A stretch of DNA of 64,000 bases from Bradyrhizobium iriomotense (GTDB lineage Bacteria > Pseudomonadota > Alphaproteobacteria > Rhizobiales > Xanthobacteraceae). A program made the position numbers and the translations under genes. This document shows, in pieces, positions 8,718-17,457 of the stretch. The stretch lies in assembly GCF_030160715.1 (NCBI RefSeq), contig NZ_BSOW01000042.1, positions 1-64,000 on the forward strand. Direction: 5' to 3'. Each line of letters opens with the position of its first letter. Positions within the stretch are counted from its first letter, which is position 1. Below the pieces are notes generated by a model. The model ran no database searches. It worked only from the letters and a program-made list of their open reading frames with translations, and was not told the DNA's origin.

Positions 8718-9116
8718 TTATACCAATAATCGCAACGAGATATCGGTGCTTGCGAGGGCCCTATCCGGCGTTAACATCTCCATGTCGACGACCCGCATCG
8801 ATGCGCGCCGATTTTCATAAATGTACCGTACGTGCCAAAGTGGCCCGATGTCGGGTGTGAACCTGAAATCACCGGATTCCAGCGCTCTCGCGATCATACG
8901 GACAGCGTCACTGTTGTTGATTGGCAACGAGAATGCCGCATCAATCAGTGCCGCCAACCTTACGCCGTCTGCCAGTAGTGCACGCGCAGTGTCGTCGCCA
9001 TGAACGCGCCGCAACATGGAGACGATTGCCGCTACAGCAGCTGGATCTTTCAAAGGCACTCTTGAGTAAGCCTTGTTGAGCTTTAGCCATAAAGACGAAG
9101 ACCATACGCGCCGCAA
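8718..9116 (-). CDS. Hypothetical protein, 132 aa
   Basis: The frame has coding-like composition (LKDPAAVAAIVSMLRRVHGD, LAALIDAAFSLPINNSD, ALESGDFRFTPDIGPLWHVR) but no family that I recognise. The first residues (MRRVWSSSLWLKLN) are of doubtful quality, so the true start may be internal or the N-terminus lost. It may be the C-terminal piece of a larger decayed gene. Confidence 0.4.
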   Translation of the reverse strand: MRRVWSSSLWLKLNKAYSRVPLKDPAAVAAIVSMLRRVHGDDTARALLADGVRLAALIDAAFSLPINNSDAVRMIARALESGDFRFTPDIGPLWHVRYIYENRRASMRVVDMEMLTPDRALASTDISLRLLV

Positions 9117-9261
9117 CTGTGCAGTCGTGTCCGACGGCCAGGGCCAACCAATTTGGGTAGTGGCCGCTTCGCCGTTAGCGTTTCCAGCCCGCTACTGGGT
9201 AGGGCACACAGTTTCTGGAGCTTAGCCATCGCGCAGGTCAAACATGCTTGGTGTTGAAGGG

Positions 9262-9293
9262 ACCTGTCGTTCGAATCCGACAGTCCGCGTCAA
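9262..9293 (+). other. tRNA T-arm-like remnant
   Basis: The segment TGTCGTTCGAATCCGACA is a tRNA T-arm (TTCGAAT loop) with one base apparently missing from the stem. It is followed by TCCGCG, which could be the 3' acceptor strand. No D-arm or anticodon arm precedes it. Islands integrate at tRNA 3' ends, so this may be a degenerate attachment-site remnant, but the tRNA identity cannot be stated. Confidence 0.3.
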
Positions 9294-9782
9294 TTTGCCA
9301 GCCAGATTACAGGGCGGCCGCTTCGGACCAAACTGCGCGCCCGACACTCGCAGACCAGATTTACCACAGGCATTCGCCGATCTAACCTACAAAGTAACGC
9401 GTTAGCTCCAAGGCGGGGCACAGCCAAAGGAGCGAGCTGATGCTGACGAACTCGCTCCGTGGCACCACACTACCAGTCTGTCGGCAAGACCAAGCCGAAA
9501 GGAAGTCTCTCAAGACATTTTGTTCCTGCTCAGCGATGAGCGCAGTTACGCGACCGGCTCTGAACATCCTTCCTTATGGCGATTCATCGACCGGCACACC
9601 CCGCGTCTATGCGCCGCGCTGGAGACATGTTTTCGTGACGTCAACTGACGTGCAAGCCGCTCGGATGGAACATGCCATGTATTGCCGGTACGAGAAACTA
9701 AGAAGTCTTTACCCGCCCTCTCAAGCCCAATGTTGTCGAGAAGAAGATCACTTGGTTAGTCGGCGGGTCTGGCGACGCTTAA

Positions 9783-9872
9783 ACGAGGTCACTGGTTGCC
9801 TGGCAGCGCACGGACGGCGTTCTCCGGATTTACCGATGCGGAAGCATCGAATAGAGCAGCCGAGATTGACGT
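9783..9872 (+). repeat. Diverged direct repeat, copy 1
   Basis: This matches 10192-10283 at roughly three quarters of positions. It starts with ACGAGGTCACT, contains CTCCGGATTT and ends with GAGATTGACGTC. Both copies are in the same orientation, 409 bases apart. They may be remnants of a duplicated gene or mobile element. Confidence 0.55.
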
Positions 9873-10191
9873 CTTGTGCCGGCCAGGTACTCATTGATCG
9901 GGTAAAAAATAGAAGCATTTGCCTGAAGTGCTCGCGTCGCCCGGAAAGCGCCGCATCCGATTCGGCGCGACCTGTTCCAAGAGAACGCTGCTCGCGAGCC
10001 AAAATAGCGGTTACATCTGTGTTCAGCTGTACATCAGCCGGCTCGACCATCGAGGCTCACCCTCTAACGCAGCGCTAGATTCCGGCTTGTGATTAGATAA
10101 TTCGTGCCCAACTGCTTGGGCTTGGCAAAATGTCAATACCGCGCGCGAACTGACACAGGCTGCCGACGTAAGCCCACCGCTCGTTACCGAA

Positions 10192-10283
10192 CACGAGGTC
10201 ACTAATTGTGTCGCGCAGCGCGGATGGTGGTCACCGGATTTGCGGCTGCAAACGCATCGATCCAGCATGTCAAGATTGACGCC
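10192..10283 (+). repeat. Diverged direct repeat, copy 2
   Basis: Second copy of the 9783-9872 sequence. It starts with ACGAGGTCACT, contains CACCGGATTT and ends with AAGATTGACGCC, with a few short gaps relative to copy 1. Confidence 0.55.
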
Positions 10284-10799
10284 GTTCGAGAGCTTGCTGA
10301 CCGTGGCTGAAGCGGTTCCACATCACGACCGTCGTCTGTCTTCCATCGAGACGAGAGGGGACTGTGATGCCTAGCGGCGTGGGACGGCCCTCCGACTCGC
10401 ACAAGATGCTCTTCGAAATAGTGGCTCTCTTGCCGTATCCTGCACCGTCGCTCCAAGACCAGCTCGTTTGATCTATTCTAGGCAATGAGCGCTCAAAGGG
10501 GCTTGAATCGTACATTGCGTCAGATTGTAGGATTCCGAACAAGCGTCGTACGTTTCCAGAAAGGTCGCGCCCTCTCCGGTCGCATCAAAACTTCAAGCCA
10601 GACAGAATGTCTCAAAATCCCAAGCTCACCTACCTTCATCCCGTCACGCTCCTCGACAACTCCGCTCCACCCCCCGTTGCTAGTGGGGTCTATGCACCCC
10701 TGACGGTGTGTCAGCTTCGACCCACTTGCGGCTGGAGCAGGCGTAGTGGTTCGACGCCAGGGCCCGTTCTCTTCGCGTCGGCGCTCCCTGATGGGCAAG

Positions 10800-10965
10800 C
10801 AGCACAATCAAAGCTCGATATCCAATCTTTTCGCGGCCGTTCGTCAGAATTGGCGCAATGCGGGCGACTAAACCGCCTAAGGCGCATGCTTCACAACGCC
10901 GATGCGGGATGTCCCCGCAAGTGGTTCGGCTCGCCCGGCGGGTGCACCGTCGCCATCCCATCGGA
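10800..10965 (-). pseudogene. Possible IS3-family OrfB fragment
   Basis: The minus strand reads LVARIAPILTNGREKIGYRA followed by LIVLLAHQG. This resembles the GYRRLHVLLRREG block of IS3-family transposase OrfB. Nothing else of the catalytic core is visible. The match is short and the call is tentative. Confidence 0.3.
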
Positions 10966-11342
10966 CGGGCCTGCCGGCGTTCGGCGCCTACCGAGCGGCT
11001 TGTGCTTCGCAGCCAGAGTCATTGGGTAGCAGCGCGATAAGGACCGAGCAAATTTGCGCCCCGCAGACGTGACGACAGATCGTCTACGCGGCTATCGAGA
11101 CTTTTGGCAGGATCTAGCCACTCGCGGTCTCGGCTCGAGGCCGAATGGGTAAGTCCGCTGGCTCAGCACGGAACATCTATCAGACGCGTGAGGTTGGCAA
11201 ATTGGGCGGGCGGCGATGCACATCACCTACATCATCGCTCGTCAACCATCACACTTGCGGCAGTAAAGCTGCGCTCGGTCATCAGGGGCATCAACCGCAT
11301 GAGGAGATTTAGATCAAGCTTTCGCAAAACGCATTATCACCG

Positions 11343-11390
11343 ATCCGCGATGTGAATGCATTTCATCCAAACAATCGATTTCACCGATTC
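11343..11390 (+). promoter_or_regulatory. nod box upstream of ttsI
   Basis: The stretch starts ATCCGCGATGTGAATG and ends ATCCAAACAATCGATTTCAC followed by CGATTC. It matches the 47-49-base NodD binding site, whose most conserved part is ATC-N-AAACAATCGATTTTACCAAT. It lies about 350 bases before ttsI, as in other rhizobia, so ttsI should respond to NodD plus flavonoids. Confidence 0.85.
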
Positions 11391-11743
11391 ACGTGTTCTC
11401 GCAATCATATTGACCTCACGATGTCGGGAACCGCTCAGGTCGTCGCAGCGAAAAACGAGGGTGCTGCCACGCCTGTCGATGCATTTGATTGATTGCCGCC
11501 TATGCCCCCGTGGCAAGACCAGATTGGACGTCACCAAGATGCATGTGAGCCGCACCGGGAGATCGAAAATGCGAATCGAACTGACAATGGATCGGATCAG
11601 GTGTTCGATTGGCCGGCACTGCTCTTCTTCGTCTATTCCGGCTGCCACGGTTTACGTGCAAGCCGGACTTTTCAATTTCGCTCGGGTCACGTTCGGGATG
11701 ACGTGCTCAGTGGTTTTGGCATGACTTGAGAAGAGGCGATGAA

Positions 11744-12433
11744 ATGCGAACGCTACTGGTCGATCATGAGACGGATCAAGCGCGCGTTGTACACCAAGCG
11801 CTCTCGGATTGTGGTTTTGCCGTTGACTTGGCGTGCACGCTCGACGAGGCAGCCGCCGCCTTTGGTTGTGCCCGCTATGACATTCTCATACTCGAGTTGA
11901 TTCTACCGGATGGAGACGGCTTGGAGTGGCTGAAGCAGTTGAGGCGCGACGGGTATTCGATGCCCGCGGTGATGATGAGCCGCTTTAACGAGCTCGGTAG
12001 GCGGATCGCGATTTTCAACGGCGGTGCGGACGACTTCTTGCCCAAGCCGGTGTCTCCTGATGAACTCATCGCCCGGATGCGCGCCACTCTGCGCCGAGCA
12101 ACGCAAATGACGTCGCCCGTCGTTACCTTTGGAAACTTAAGATTCGATCCGATCGGTCGGCAAGCATCCGTCAATGGTCGGCCGCTGAAGATTGCGCGCC
12201 GCGAAGTGTGCATTCTTGAACATTTGCTTAGCCGCGCAGGGCGCACCGTGGCGCGCGCGGCGTTGGAGGATGGCCTCTATGCATTTGACAACGAAGTCTC
12301 GACCAACGCGCTTGAGGTCGGAATCTATCGTTTACGCGGTCATTTGAGCCAGTCCGGTGCAACGTTACGGATCAAGACCGCGCGCGGGATCGGCTACGTC
12401 CTTGAATTGAAATCCGCGGCGTCGGCCGCGTAG
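11744..12433 (+). CDS. ttsI: TtsI, transcriptional activator of the type III secretion regulon
   Basis: This is an OmpR-type response regulator of 229 aa. The receiver domain spans about residues 1-115 (MRTLLVDHETDQARVVH). At the phosphorylation site it has Glu51 (ILELILPDGDG) where ordinary regulators have Asp, a known feature of TtsI that makes it independent of a kinase. The C-terminal winged helix spans about 125-225 (NGRPLKIARREVCILEHLLS, RIKTARGIGYVL). It binds tts boxes and switches on the secretion apparatus and effectors. The start at 11744 was chosen over an in-frame TTG at 11726 because AGAGGCGATGAA precedes the ATG. The nod box at 11343 explains its regulation, and rhcC2 follows 10 bases downstream. 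Confidence 0.95.
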   Translation: MRTLLVDHETDQARVVHQALSDCGFAVDLACTLDEAAAAFGCARYDILILELILPDGDGLEWLKQLRRDGYSMPAVMMSRFNELGRRIAIFNGGADDFLPKPVSPDELIARMRATLRRATQMTSPVVTFGNLRFDPIGRQASVNGRPLKIARREVCILEHLLSRAGRTVARAALEDGLYAFDNEVSTNALEVGIYRLRGHLSQSGATLRIKTARGIGYVLELKSAASAA

Positions 12434-12443
12434 TCAATCGAAC

Positions 12444-13928
12444 TTGAAAGAAAAGACCATCTTGAACGTCATTCTTGAAAAGCATGCTGGCGCCAAGGGT
12501 GGACCGATCGTTGCCAACGCCTTCTCGTCGAGCTTTCTGCCTTGTCTATCGCATCTTTTGTGCGCGGTCGTTCTGCTATCCCCACTTACTGCCGTGGCTC
12601 AGATCAAGGGCGATAATGGAGGAGGAACGCCGCGTCCGGTCCCTGATGCCATAACCGGAACGCTGAACCTTTCCTCTTCGCTTGGTAAGACAATTCATCT
12701 GCCCGCGCCAGCCGCGAGCATCTTCGTCGCCGATCCTGCGATCGCGGATTATCAGGCGCCGTCGAACAAGACCATCTTCGTCTTTGGCAAGAAATCGGGA
12801 CGGACCAGCCTGTTCGCACTGAACGAAAATGGGGAGGCTCTTGCTGAGCTACGCGTTGTCGTCTCGCAGCCGATCGAGGATCTGCGTGCCACGCTGAAAG
12901 CACAGGTCGGCGACTATGCGATCCAAGTCAGCTATACCCCGCGCGGCGCCATCCTTAGCGGCACGGCGCCCAATGCTGAGATCGTCGAAAGCGCGGTGAA
13001 AGTCACCGAGCAGTTTCTCGGCTCGGGTGCACTCGTCCTTAATAAGATCCAGGTGGCTGGATCATTGCAGGTCAATTTGAGCGTGCGCGTGGCTGAGGTC
13101 TCCCGAAGCGCTATGAAGGAGCTCGGAGTCAACCTCTCCGCATTCGGTCAAGCTGGTCCTTTCACCCTCGGCTTGGTCAGTGGCAGTGGTGGCGGTAACG
13201 GCGCCGCACAGGGCGGCGGTACGGCAAGGATCGGGTTCAACGCTGGCGGTGTCAACGTCAGCGCTGTACTCGATGCACTGGCAAGCGAGCACCTTGCTTC
13301 CGTCCTTGCTGAACCGAGCCTGACCGCAATGTCCGGTGAATCGGCAAGCTTTTTGGCCGGCGGCGAATTTCCTATTCCGGTCTTGCAGGACAATCGGCAG
13401 GTTTCCGTCGAGTTCCGCCACTTCGGCGTTAGCCTGGAGTTCGTGCCGACCGTTCTTAGCAATAATCAGATCAATATCCGCGTGAAGCCTGAAGTCAGTG
13501 AACTATCGTCGCAAGGCGCAGTCACCGTCAACGGCATCTCCGTGCCGGCTCTCTCCACCCGACGTGCCAATACGGTCGTCGAACTCGCAAGCGGCCAAAG
13601 CTTTGCAATCGGTGGGCTAATCCGGCGTAACTTCAACACTGATATCACGACTTTCCCTTGGCTCGGCGACATACCGATTCTTGGTGCGCTGTTTCGCTCG
13701 TCCCAGTTTCAACGGGAGGAGACGGAACTCGTGATCATCGTGACGCCTTACGTCGTGCGGCCAAGATCGAACACGCGGCCGATGAGTGCCCCCACTGACC
13801 GCATCGCACCGCCCTCAGATCTCGCGCGCAGTCTGACGAACCATCTGGCAACTCGGCCGCCCGCTCGCGGTGCTCCCGCCACCAACGCACCGAGCGCGAC
13901 GAGGGGCGCCGGCGACAACACTGAATGA
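12444..13928 (+). CDS. rhcC2: RhcC2, type III secretion outer-membrane secretin
   Basis: This is a protein of 494 aa. An N-terminal signal-like segment (about residues 30-52, LPCLSHLLCAVVLLSPLTAV) is followed by a pilus/BON-type region (SLGKTIHLPAPAASIFVADP, KTIFVFGKKSGRTSLFAL) and a secretin domain (about 200-440) with VLAEPSLTAMSGESASFLAG, EFRHFGVSLEFVP and FPWLGDIPILGALFRSSQF. It forms the outer-membrane ring of the T3SS. Rhizobia split the secretin: RhcC1 provides the N-terminal part and RhcC2 the channel. The sequence is close to Tad/Cpa-type secretins (CpaC). It is cotranscribed with ttsI and the next lipoprotein gene. The tail after residue 440 is Pro/Ala-rich. Confidence 0.92.
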   Translation: MKEKTILNVILEKHAGAKGGPIVANAFSSSFLPCLSHLLCAVVLLSPLTAVAQIKGDNGGGTPRPVPDAITGTLNLSSSLGKTIHLPAPAASIFVADPAIADYQAPSNKTIFVFGKKSGRTSLFALNENGEALAELRVVVSQPIEDLRATLKAQVGDYAIQVSYTPRGAILSGTAPNAEIVESAVKVTEQFLGSGALVLNKIQVAGSLQVNLSVRVAEVSRSAMKELGVNLSAFGQAGPFTLGLVSGSGGGNGAAQGGGTARIGFNAGGVNVSAVLDALASEHLASVLAEPSLTAMSGESASFLAGGEFPIPVLQDNRQVSVEFRHFGVSLEFVPTVLSNNQINIRVKPEVSELSSQGAVTVNGISVPALSTRRANTVVELASGQSFAIGGLIRRNFNTDITTFPWLGDIPILGALFRSSQFQREETELVIIVTPYVVRPRSNTRPMSAPTDRIAPPSDLARSLTNHLATRPPARGAPATNAPSATRGAGDNTE

Positions 13929-13938
13929 GGATCAGCCA

Positions 13939-14604
13939 ATGACCTTTCGCATCGTATGCCCCCTGATCGCTCTGGCGGCGGGTCTGGCCGCCTGCGCAAG
14001 CACTGCACCGACCTCCGTTGATCCGGCTTCACAAGCTATCCTGGTTCAAGAGGAGAAGAACGTTTTACTGTTGCAGAGCCTTCGAGGGGCCGAACGGTTG
14101 CGTCTACGGGAGTTCATAGCGAGTACCAGTCGCGGTCGGCGTGACGCGCTCCATCTCAATATTGCCGGCCCACCTCAGCTCGGAGTGCAGATAGCCAGTG
14201 AGGCCCGCGCAATGGGCGTTGACGCTCACAATATCCGCCTGTACGGCCCACTCATTACCCGGCGCGATCGCTTTGCGGCGCGAATCGAGGCGATTACGTA
14301 TGAGGCGCACCCTCCCGTCTGTCCGTCGATGTCGATCGTCGGTCCGTCCGTGAACGACAATTCTTTCGACCCGACACTTGGCTGCTCGATCCGCAACAAC
14401 CTTGCTATCATGGTCAACGATCCCAGTGACTTGATTGGCAATTCGGCCGTTAGGCCGAGCGACGGCAATCGTGCGGCCATCCCCGTTGCCACATACAAGA
14501 GCTTCGCGACGGGCAATAACAGCAACTTGGGACAGGCAGCTAACAACAAGTCGCCATCAGATCTCTCGTCAGCCGGCACTACGGCCGGACAGCCGTCTCA
14601 ATAG
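13939..14604 (+). CDS. CpaD-like lipoprotein next to rhcC2 (y4xK type)
   Basis: This is a protein of 221 aa from ATG 13939, 10 bases after the rhcC2 stop. It has a signal peptide with lipobox (LAAGLAACAS). The C-terminal half contains DPTLGCSIRNNLAIMVNDPS, the hallmark of CpaD pilus-assembly lipoproteins. The order ttsI-rhcC2-lipoprotein is the standard rhizobial arrangement (y4xI-y4xJ-y4xK in strain NGR234). It probably helps place or stabilise the secretin in the outer membrane. The last ~40 residues are Ser/Asn-rich and likely disordered. Confidence 0.82.
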   Translation: MTFRIVCPLIALAAGLAACASTAPTSVDPASQAILVQEEKNVLLLQSLRGAERLRLREFIASTSRGRRDALHLNIAGPPQLGVQIASEARAMGVDAHNIRLYGPLITRRDRFAARIEAITYEAHPPVCPSMSIVGPSVNDNSFDPTLGCSIRNNLAIMVNDPSDLIGNSAVRPSDGNRAAIPVATYKSFATGNNSNLGQAANNKSPSDLSSAGTTAGQPSQ

Positions 14605-14646
14605 CGAGGACGTCCTTCTGTCATGCGATGTCATTCACAGTATGAC

Positions 14647-15684
14647 CTAGACTTGACCGGCGGCAAGGAGAGCTCTTGCGACAGACTCGAAATACTGGGT
14701 AGGAATGGGGTTACCAAGCTTGACGCTGCGGATCAGCTCACGGACCACGGCGTGGTCATCGACAATAGTGAGACGAAGGGCCCGCGCCTCGTCACATAGC
14801 CGTAAAGCGGCTTCGCCCTCGCCGCGGCAAACCACGACAGGCACGCCGGTTTCGCCGCGAACGTAGCGTACCCCGACCAGCATCTCCTGCCCGGTCAAGA
14901 TCAAGGTTGCCCTATTCACCCCGAGCGGAGCCTCGCGCGCCTGCTCCCGACGGAGACGACGGTGTTCTCGTTTCACCTCCGGGTTACCTTGTTGCTCCTT
15001 GGACTCCCGCTTTGCCTCGCTCTCGGTCATGCGCATGCTGCGCAAGAACAACCAGCGTTGGATGAGAAGATCGATCAATCCGCCGATGAGAAAGGCACCG
15101 CAGGCAATCCCGATCAACAGTTTGACTTCCATGAAGACAAAGCCGAAGCAGCCCATGCCGCAAGCCGGCAGATAGACCAGTGTCCTCCACGCGCCGACAA
15201 CGACGAAGAAGAAGATCGCACCGAGGCCGATGGCTTTGAGCAGGGTCTTCCCAAGCTCGACGAGGGAGCGCATGGATGCGATGCGCTTCAATCCCTGTAT
15301 GGGATCAACGTTCTCGAATTTCAGCTTTACCGGCTCGAAGGAGAAGATCATTCCACCATTGGCCAAGACTGTCGTCAGAATTGCCCCGACGACAATAGTG
15401 GCGAGGAACGGGCCAATAATTCCCAGAGCAAGTTCCGGCAAGACGCCCAGCGCCAGCTGGACCGCAACATCGAACGGCTTATCCAGCAGTTTGTCAGTTA
15501 GCATGAGCGCTTGATGGCACTTGTCCTGGATGGAACTGGCTTCAAACCAGAGATAGCCGAGACCTGCGCAGACGCTGACGGCTCTCACTAAATCGGTGCT
15601 GTGCGCAACCTGTCCTCTCTTGCGCGCATCCTTTAGCTTCTTGTCAGAGGGGGGGAGCGTTTTCTCTTCGCTCGTATCGCTCAT
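14647..15684 (-). CDS. rhcU: RhcU, export apparatus switch protein (YscU/FlhB family)
   Basis: This is a protein of 345 aa with an N-terminal KTLPPSDKKLKDARKRGQVA signature and four membrane segments (about 30-50, 85-110, 140-165, 180-210), then a cytoplasmic domain. Family members cut themselves at NPTH; here the aligned place (after NRATLILT) reads GQEM (residues 265-268), so the catalytic Asn and the Pro-Thr-His are absent. The rest of the domain is intact (GVRYVRGETGVPVVVCRGEG, IVDDHAVVRELI). The start overlaps the rhcT stop (ATGA). It is the last gene of the nolB operon. Confidence 0.93.
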   Translation of the reverse strand: MSDTSEEKTLPPSDKKLKDARKRGQVAHSTDLVRAVSVCAGLGYLWFEASSIQDKCHQALMLTDKLLDKPFDVAVQLALGVLPELALGIIGPFLATIVVGAILTTVLANGGMIFSFEPVKLKFENVDPIQGLKRIASMRSLVELGKTLLKAIGLGAIFFFVVVGAWRTLVYLPACGMGCFGFVFMEVKLLIGIACGAFLIGGLIDLLIQRWLFLRSMRMTESEAKRESKEQQGNPEVKREHRRLRREQAREAPLGVNRATLILTGQEMLVGVRYVRGETGVPVVVCRGEGEAALRLCDEARALRLTIVDDHAVVRELIRSVKLGNPIPTQYFESVARALLAAGQV

Positions 15685-16502
15685 TTAAGTTGCCTTTCGA
15701 TCCTCTCCAACTCGCGGCTCGACTGGCTGATCTCCGATTGCATGTATTCGATGAGATAGACGGTGTAGGTGACCATGACGATCGCAAAACCGATATTCTT
15801 GATCGTCAAGGACAGGTCCTTCGGGTTGAATTGCGGCGCAAAGCGCTGGAGTAACATCGCTGATATATCGACGAGCAACAGGAACGCCACCACAGGCCCA
15901 GAGACCAAAATTGTGGTACGTATGATGCCGTCGATCACGCCGAACAATTCAATGGTTCCTTGCACGCTCACCGTGGGCTGGAACTGATACACAGGCAAGA
16001 TCAGATAGCTGCCATAAAGTACGCTGATCATAGTCTGCAGGCCTCCCGTTACGACGAAGATTGTGATCGCCGTGATACCGAGAAACAGTCCTGTCGCCGA
16101 AGCCTGACTGCGTGTCGCCGGATCGGCGGGCGCGACCACGCTGGTGATGCCTCGTTGGGTGTCGATGATTTCCCCGACAGCCTGGAGGCTCCATAGCGGG
16201 ATGCTGAGCAGCGCACCGATCACGAGGCCGACGCACGCCTCCTTCAAGCCCAGTAGCGTGATCTTGATCAGACGTGTATCCGGATCTAGCGCCTTCAAGC
16301 CATCGCCGATTTGCGCCAAGTACGGTAGTTCGATGCCAACGGCCAGGCAGCCGCGGATCAGTCCGCCAATCTGCGAACGCGTAAATACAGGAAGGACCAG
16401 CATAATGCCCGCGGGACGGGCCGCACCAAGGCCGGCAGCAACGACGAGTTCGATGGCCGCCCGGATCAGGCTTTGCGTCTCGGCGCTTGACAAGTCAGAC
16501 AT
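15681..16502 (-). CDS. rhcT: RhcT, inner-membrane export apparatus protein (YscT/FliR family)
   Basis: This is a protein of 273 aa with about six to eight hydrophobic segments. Typical family stretches are RPAGIMLVLPVFTRSQIGGL near the N-terminus and FAPQFNPKDLSLTIKNIGFA near the C-terminus. Its flagellar relative FliR is part of the export gate together with the R, S and U proteins. The gene starts 11 bases after rhcS and its stop overlaps the rhcU start. Confidence 0.92.
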   Translation of the reverse strand: MSDLSSAETQSLIRAAIELVVAAGLGAARPAGIMLVLPVFTRSQIGGLIRGCLAVGIELPYLAQIGDGLKALDPDTRLIKITLLGLKEACVGLVIGALLSIPLWSLQAVGEIIDTQRGITSVVAPADPATRSQASATGLFLGITAITIFVVTGGLQTMISVLYGSYLILPVYQFQPTVSVQGTIELFGVIDGIIRTTILVSGPVVAFLLLVDISAMLLQRFAPQFNPKDLSLTIKNIGFAIVMVTYTVYLIEYMQSEISQSSRELERIERQLK

Positions 16503-16513
16503 CGCGACGATTG

Positions 16514-16789
16514 CTAGTAACTTGCCGTCAGTCCGGGAAACTCAGTGAATATCTGCTTGGCTTGTTCGATGAGCGGGGCGCTCAGCACCGGAGAAAACAG
16601 AGCGATAACCGCAACAACGACCAGAAGCTTGACAGTCAGTGGCAACGTCTGGTCCTGGAGCTGCGTTGCAGCCTGGAGGATACCGATAATGGTTTCGGCG
16701 ACCGCCGCTGCAATGAGTGGAGGCAGCACCCAGATCATGAAAAGCACGAGCGATCGGCTCATGTGAGCGAGAATAGTTGTGTCGTCCAT
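16514..16789 (-). CDS. rhcS: RhcS, inner-membrane export apparatus protein (YscS/FliQ family)
   Basis: This is a protein of 91 aa with two transmembrane helices (LVLFMIWVLPPLIAAAVAET and LLVVVAVIALFSPVLSAPLI) joined by ATQLQDQTLPLTVKL, the standard FliQ/YscS pattern. ATG 16789 was preferred over an in-frame TTG at 16795 that overlaps the rhcR stop. The length is normal for the family. Confidence 0.92.
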   Translation of the reverse strand: MDDTTILAHMSRSLVLFMIWVLPPLIAAAVAETIIGILQAATQLQDQTLPLTVKLLVVVAVIALFSPVLSAPLIEQAKQIFTEFPGLTASY

Positions 16790-16791
16790 GC

Positions 16792-17457
16792 TCAACCTCC
16801 CGGTGTTGTGTAGCTCAGCACCAGCCCGTGCATGAGACGCGACCAGCCATCGATCGCCACGAATAGAAAGAGCTTGAAAGGCACGGATATCACCGTCGGA
16901 GAGACCATTGACATGCCCATTGCCATCAGGATTGTCGTTACGATCAGATCGATCGTGATAAAAGGCAGATAGAGCAAAAACCCAATTTCGAAGGCGCGCT
17001 TGAGTTCTGAGATAAGAAAAGACGGGACGAGAATGACAAAATCATCAGCTGTGGCTTTGCCGCGCATCTCCTCTGGCCAGACACGTTCGGTCGAGGACAG
17101 GAAAAAGCCTCGCTGATCTTCATTGGTGAACTTCTTGAGATAGCCTCGCAGCGGCTCCTGCCCTTCTTTCGCAGCGCTTACCCAATCCTCGAGCGTTTGA
17201 TAGCGGAGCTGCAGATCGGCTACTCGATTGTAGCTCTGTTCAAAGACCGGGGCGCTGGTGAAGGCGGTGAGGATCAATGCAGCGCCGTATAAAACGATGT
17301 TCGGCGGTATCGACTGGGTCCCAAGAGCATTGCGGACGAGGAAAAGAACGACAGACACCTTTATGAACGCCGTGGTCGTGACAACCGCAAACAGCAATAA
17401 GCCGAGCCCGGCCGTGACCGCAAGAAGCGCCAGGATTGCCGGTTGAACGTCAGTCAT
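16792..17457 (-). CDS. rhcR: RhcR, inner-membrane export apparatus protein (YscR/FliP family)
   Basis: This is a protein of 221 aa. It shows FIKVSVVLFLVRNALGTQSI near the N-terminus and FLLYLPFITIDLIVTTILMA with GMSMVSPTVISVPFKLFLF near the C-terminus, all hallmarks of the FliP/YscR family. It forms the pore ring of the export gate. The ATG overlaps the last codons of rhcQ by eight bases. Confidence 0.94.
   Translation of the reverse strand: MTDVQPAILALLAVTAGLGLLLFAVVTTTAFIKVSVVLFLVRNALGTQSIPPNIVLYGAALILTAFTSAPVFEQSYNRVADLQLRYQTLEDWVSAAKEGQEPLRGYLKKFTNEDQRGFFLSSTERVWPEEMRGKATADDFVILVPSFLISELKRAFEIGFLLYLPFITIDLIVTTILMAMGMSMVSPTVISVPFKLFLFVAIDGWSRLMHGLVLSYTTPGG

Larger units (their letters stand above)
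9117..11342. other. Degenerate 2.2-kb stretch upstream of ttsI
   Basis: Apart from the T-arm remnant (9262), a diverged repeat pair (9783 and 10192) and an IS3-like fragment (about 10800-10960), I see no gene. The frames here are interrupted and lack family motifs. One minus-strand frame at 10270-10542 reads smoothly (SWSDGAGYGKRATISKSILC) but is not recognised. Confidence 0.45.

Noticed and set aside
9440..10078. 212-aa plus-strand open frame
   Set aside because: No family motifs, poor composition, and it runs through one copy of the diverged repeat.
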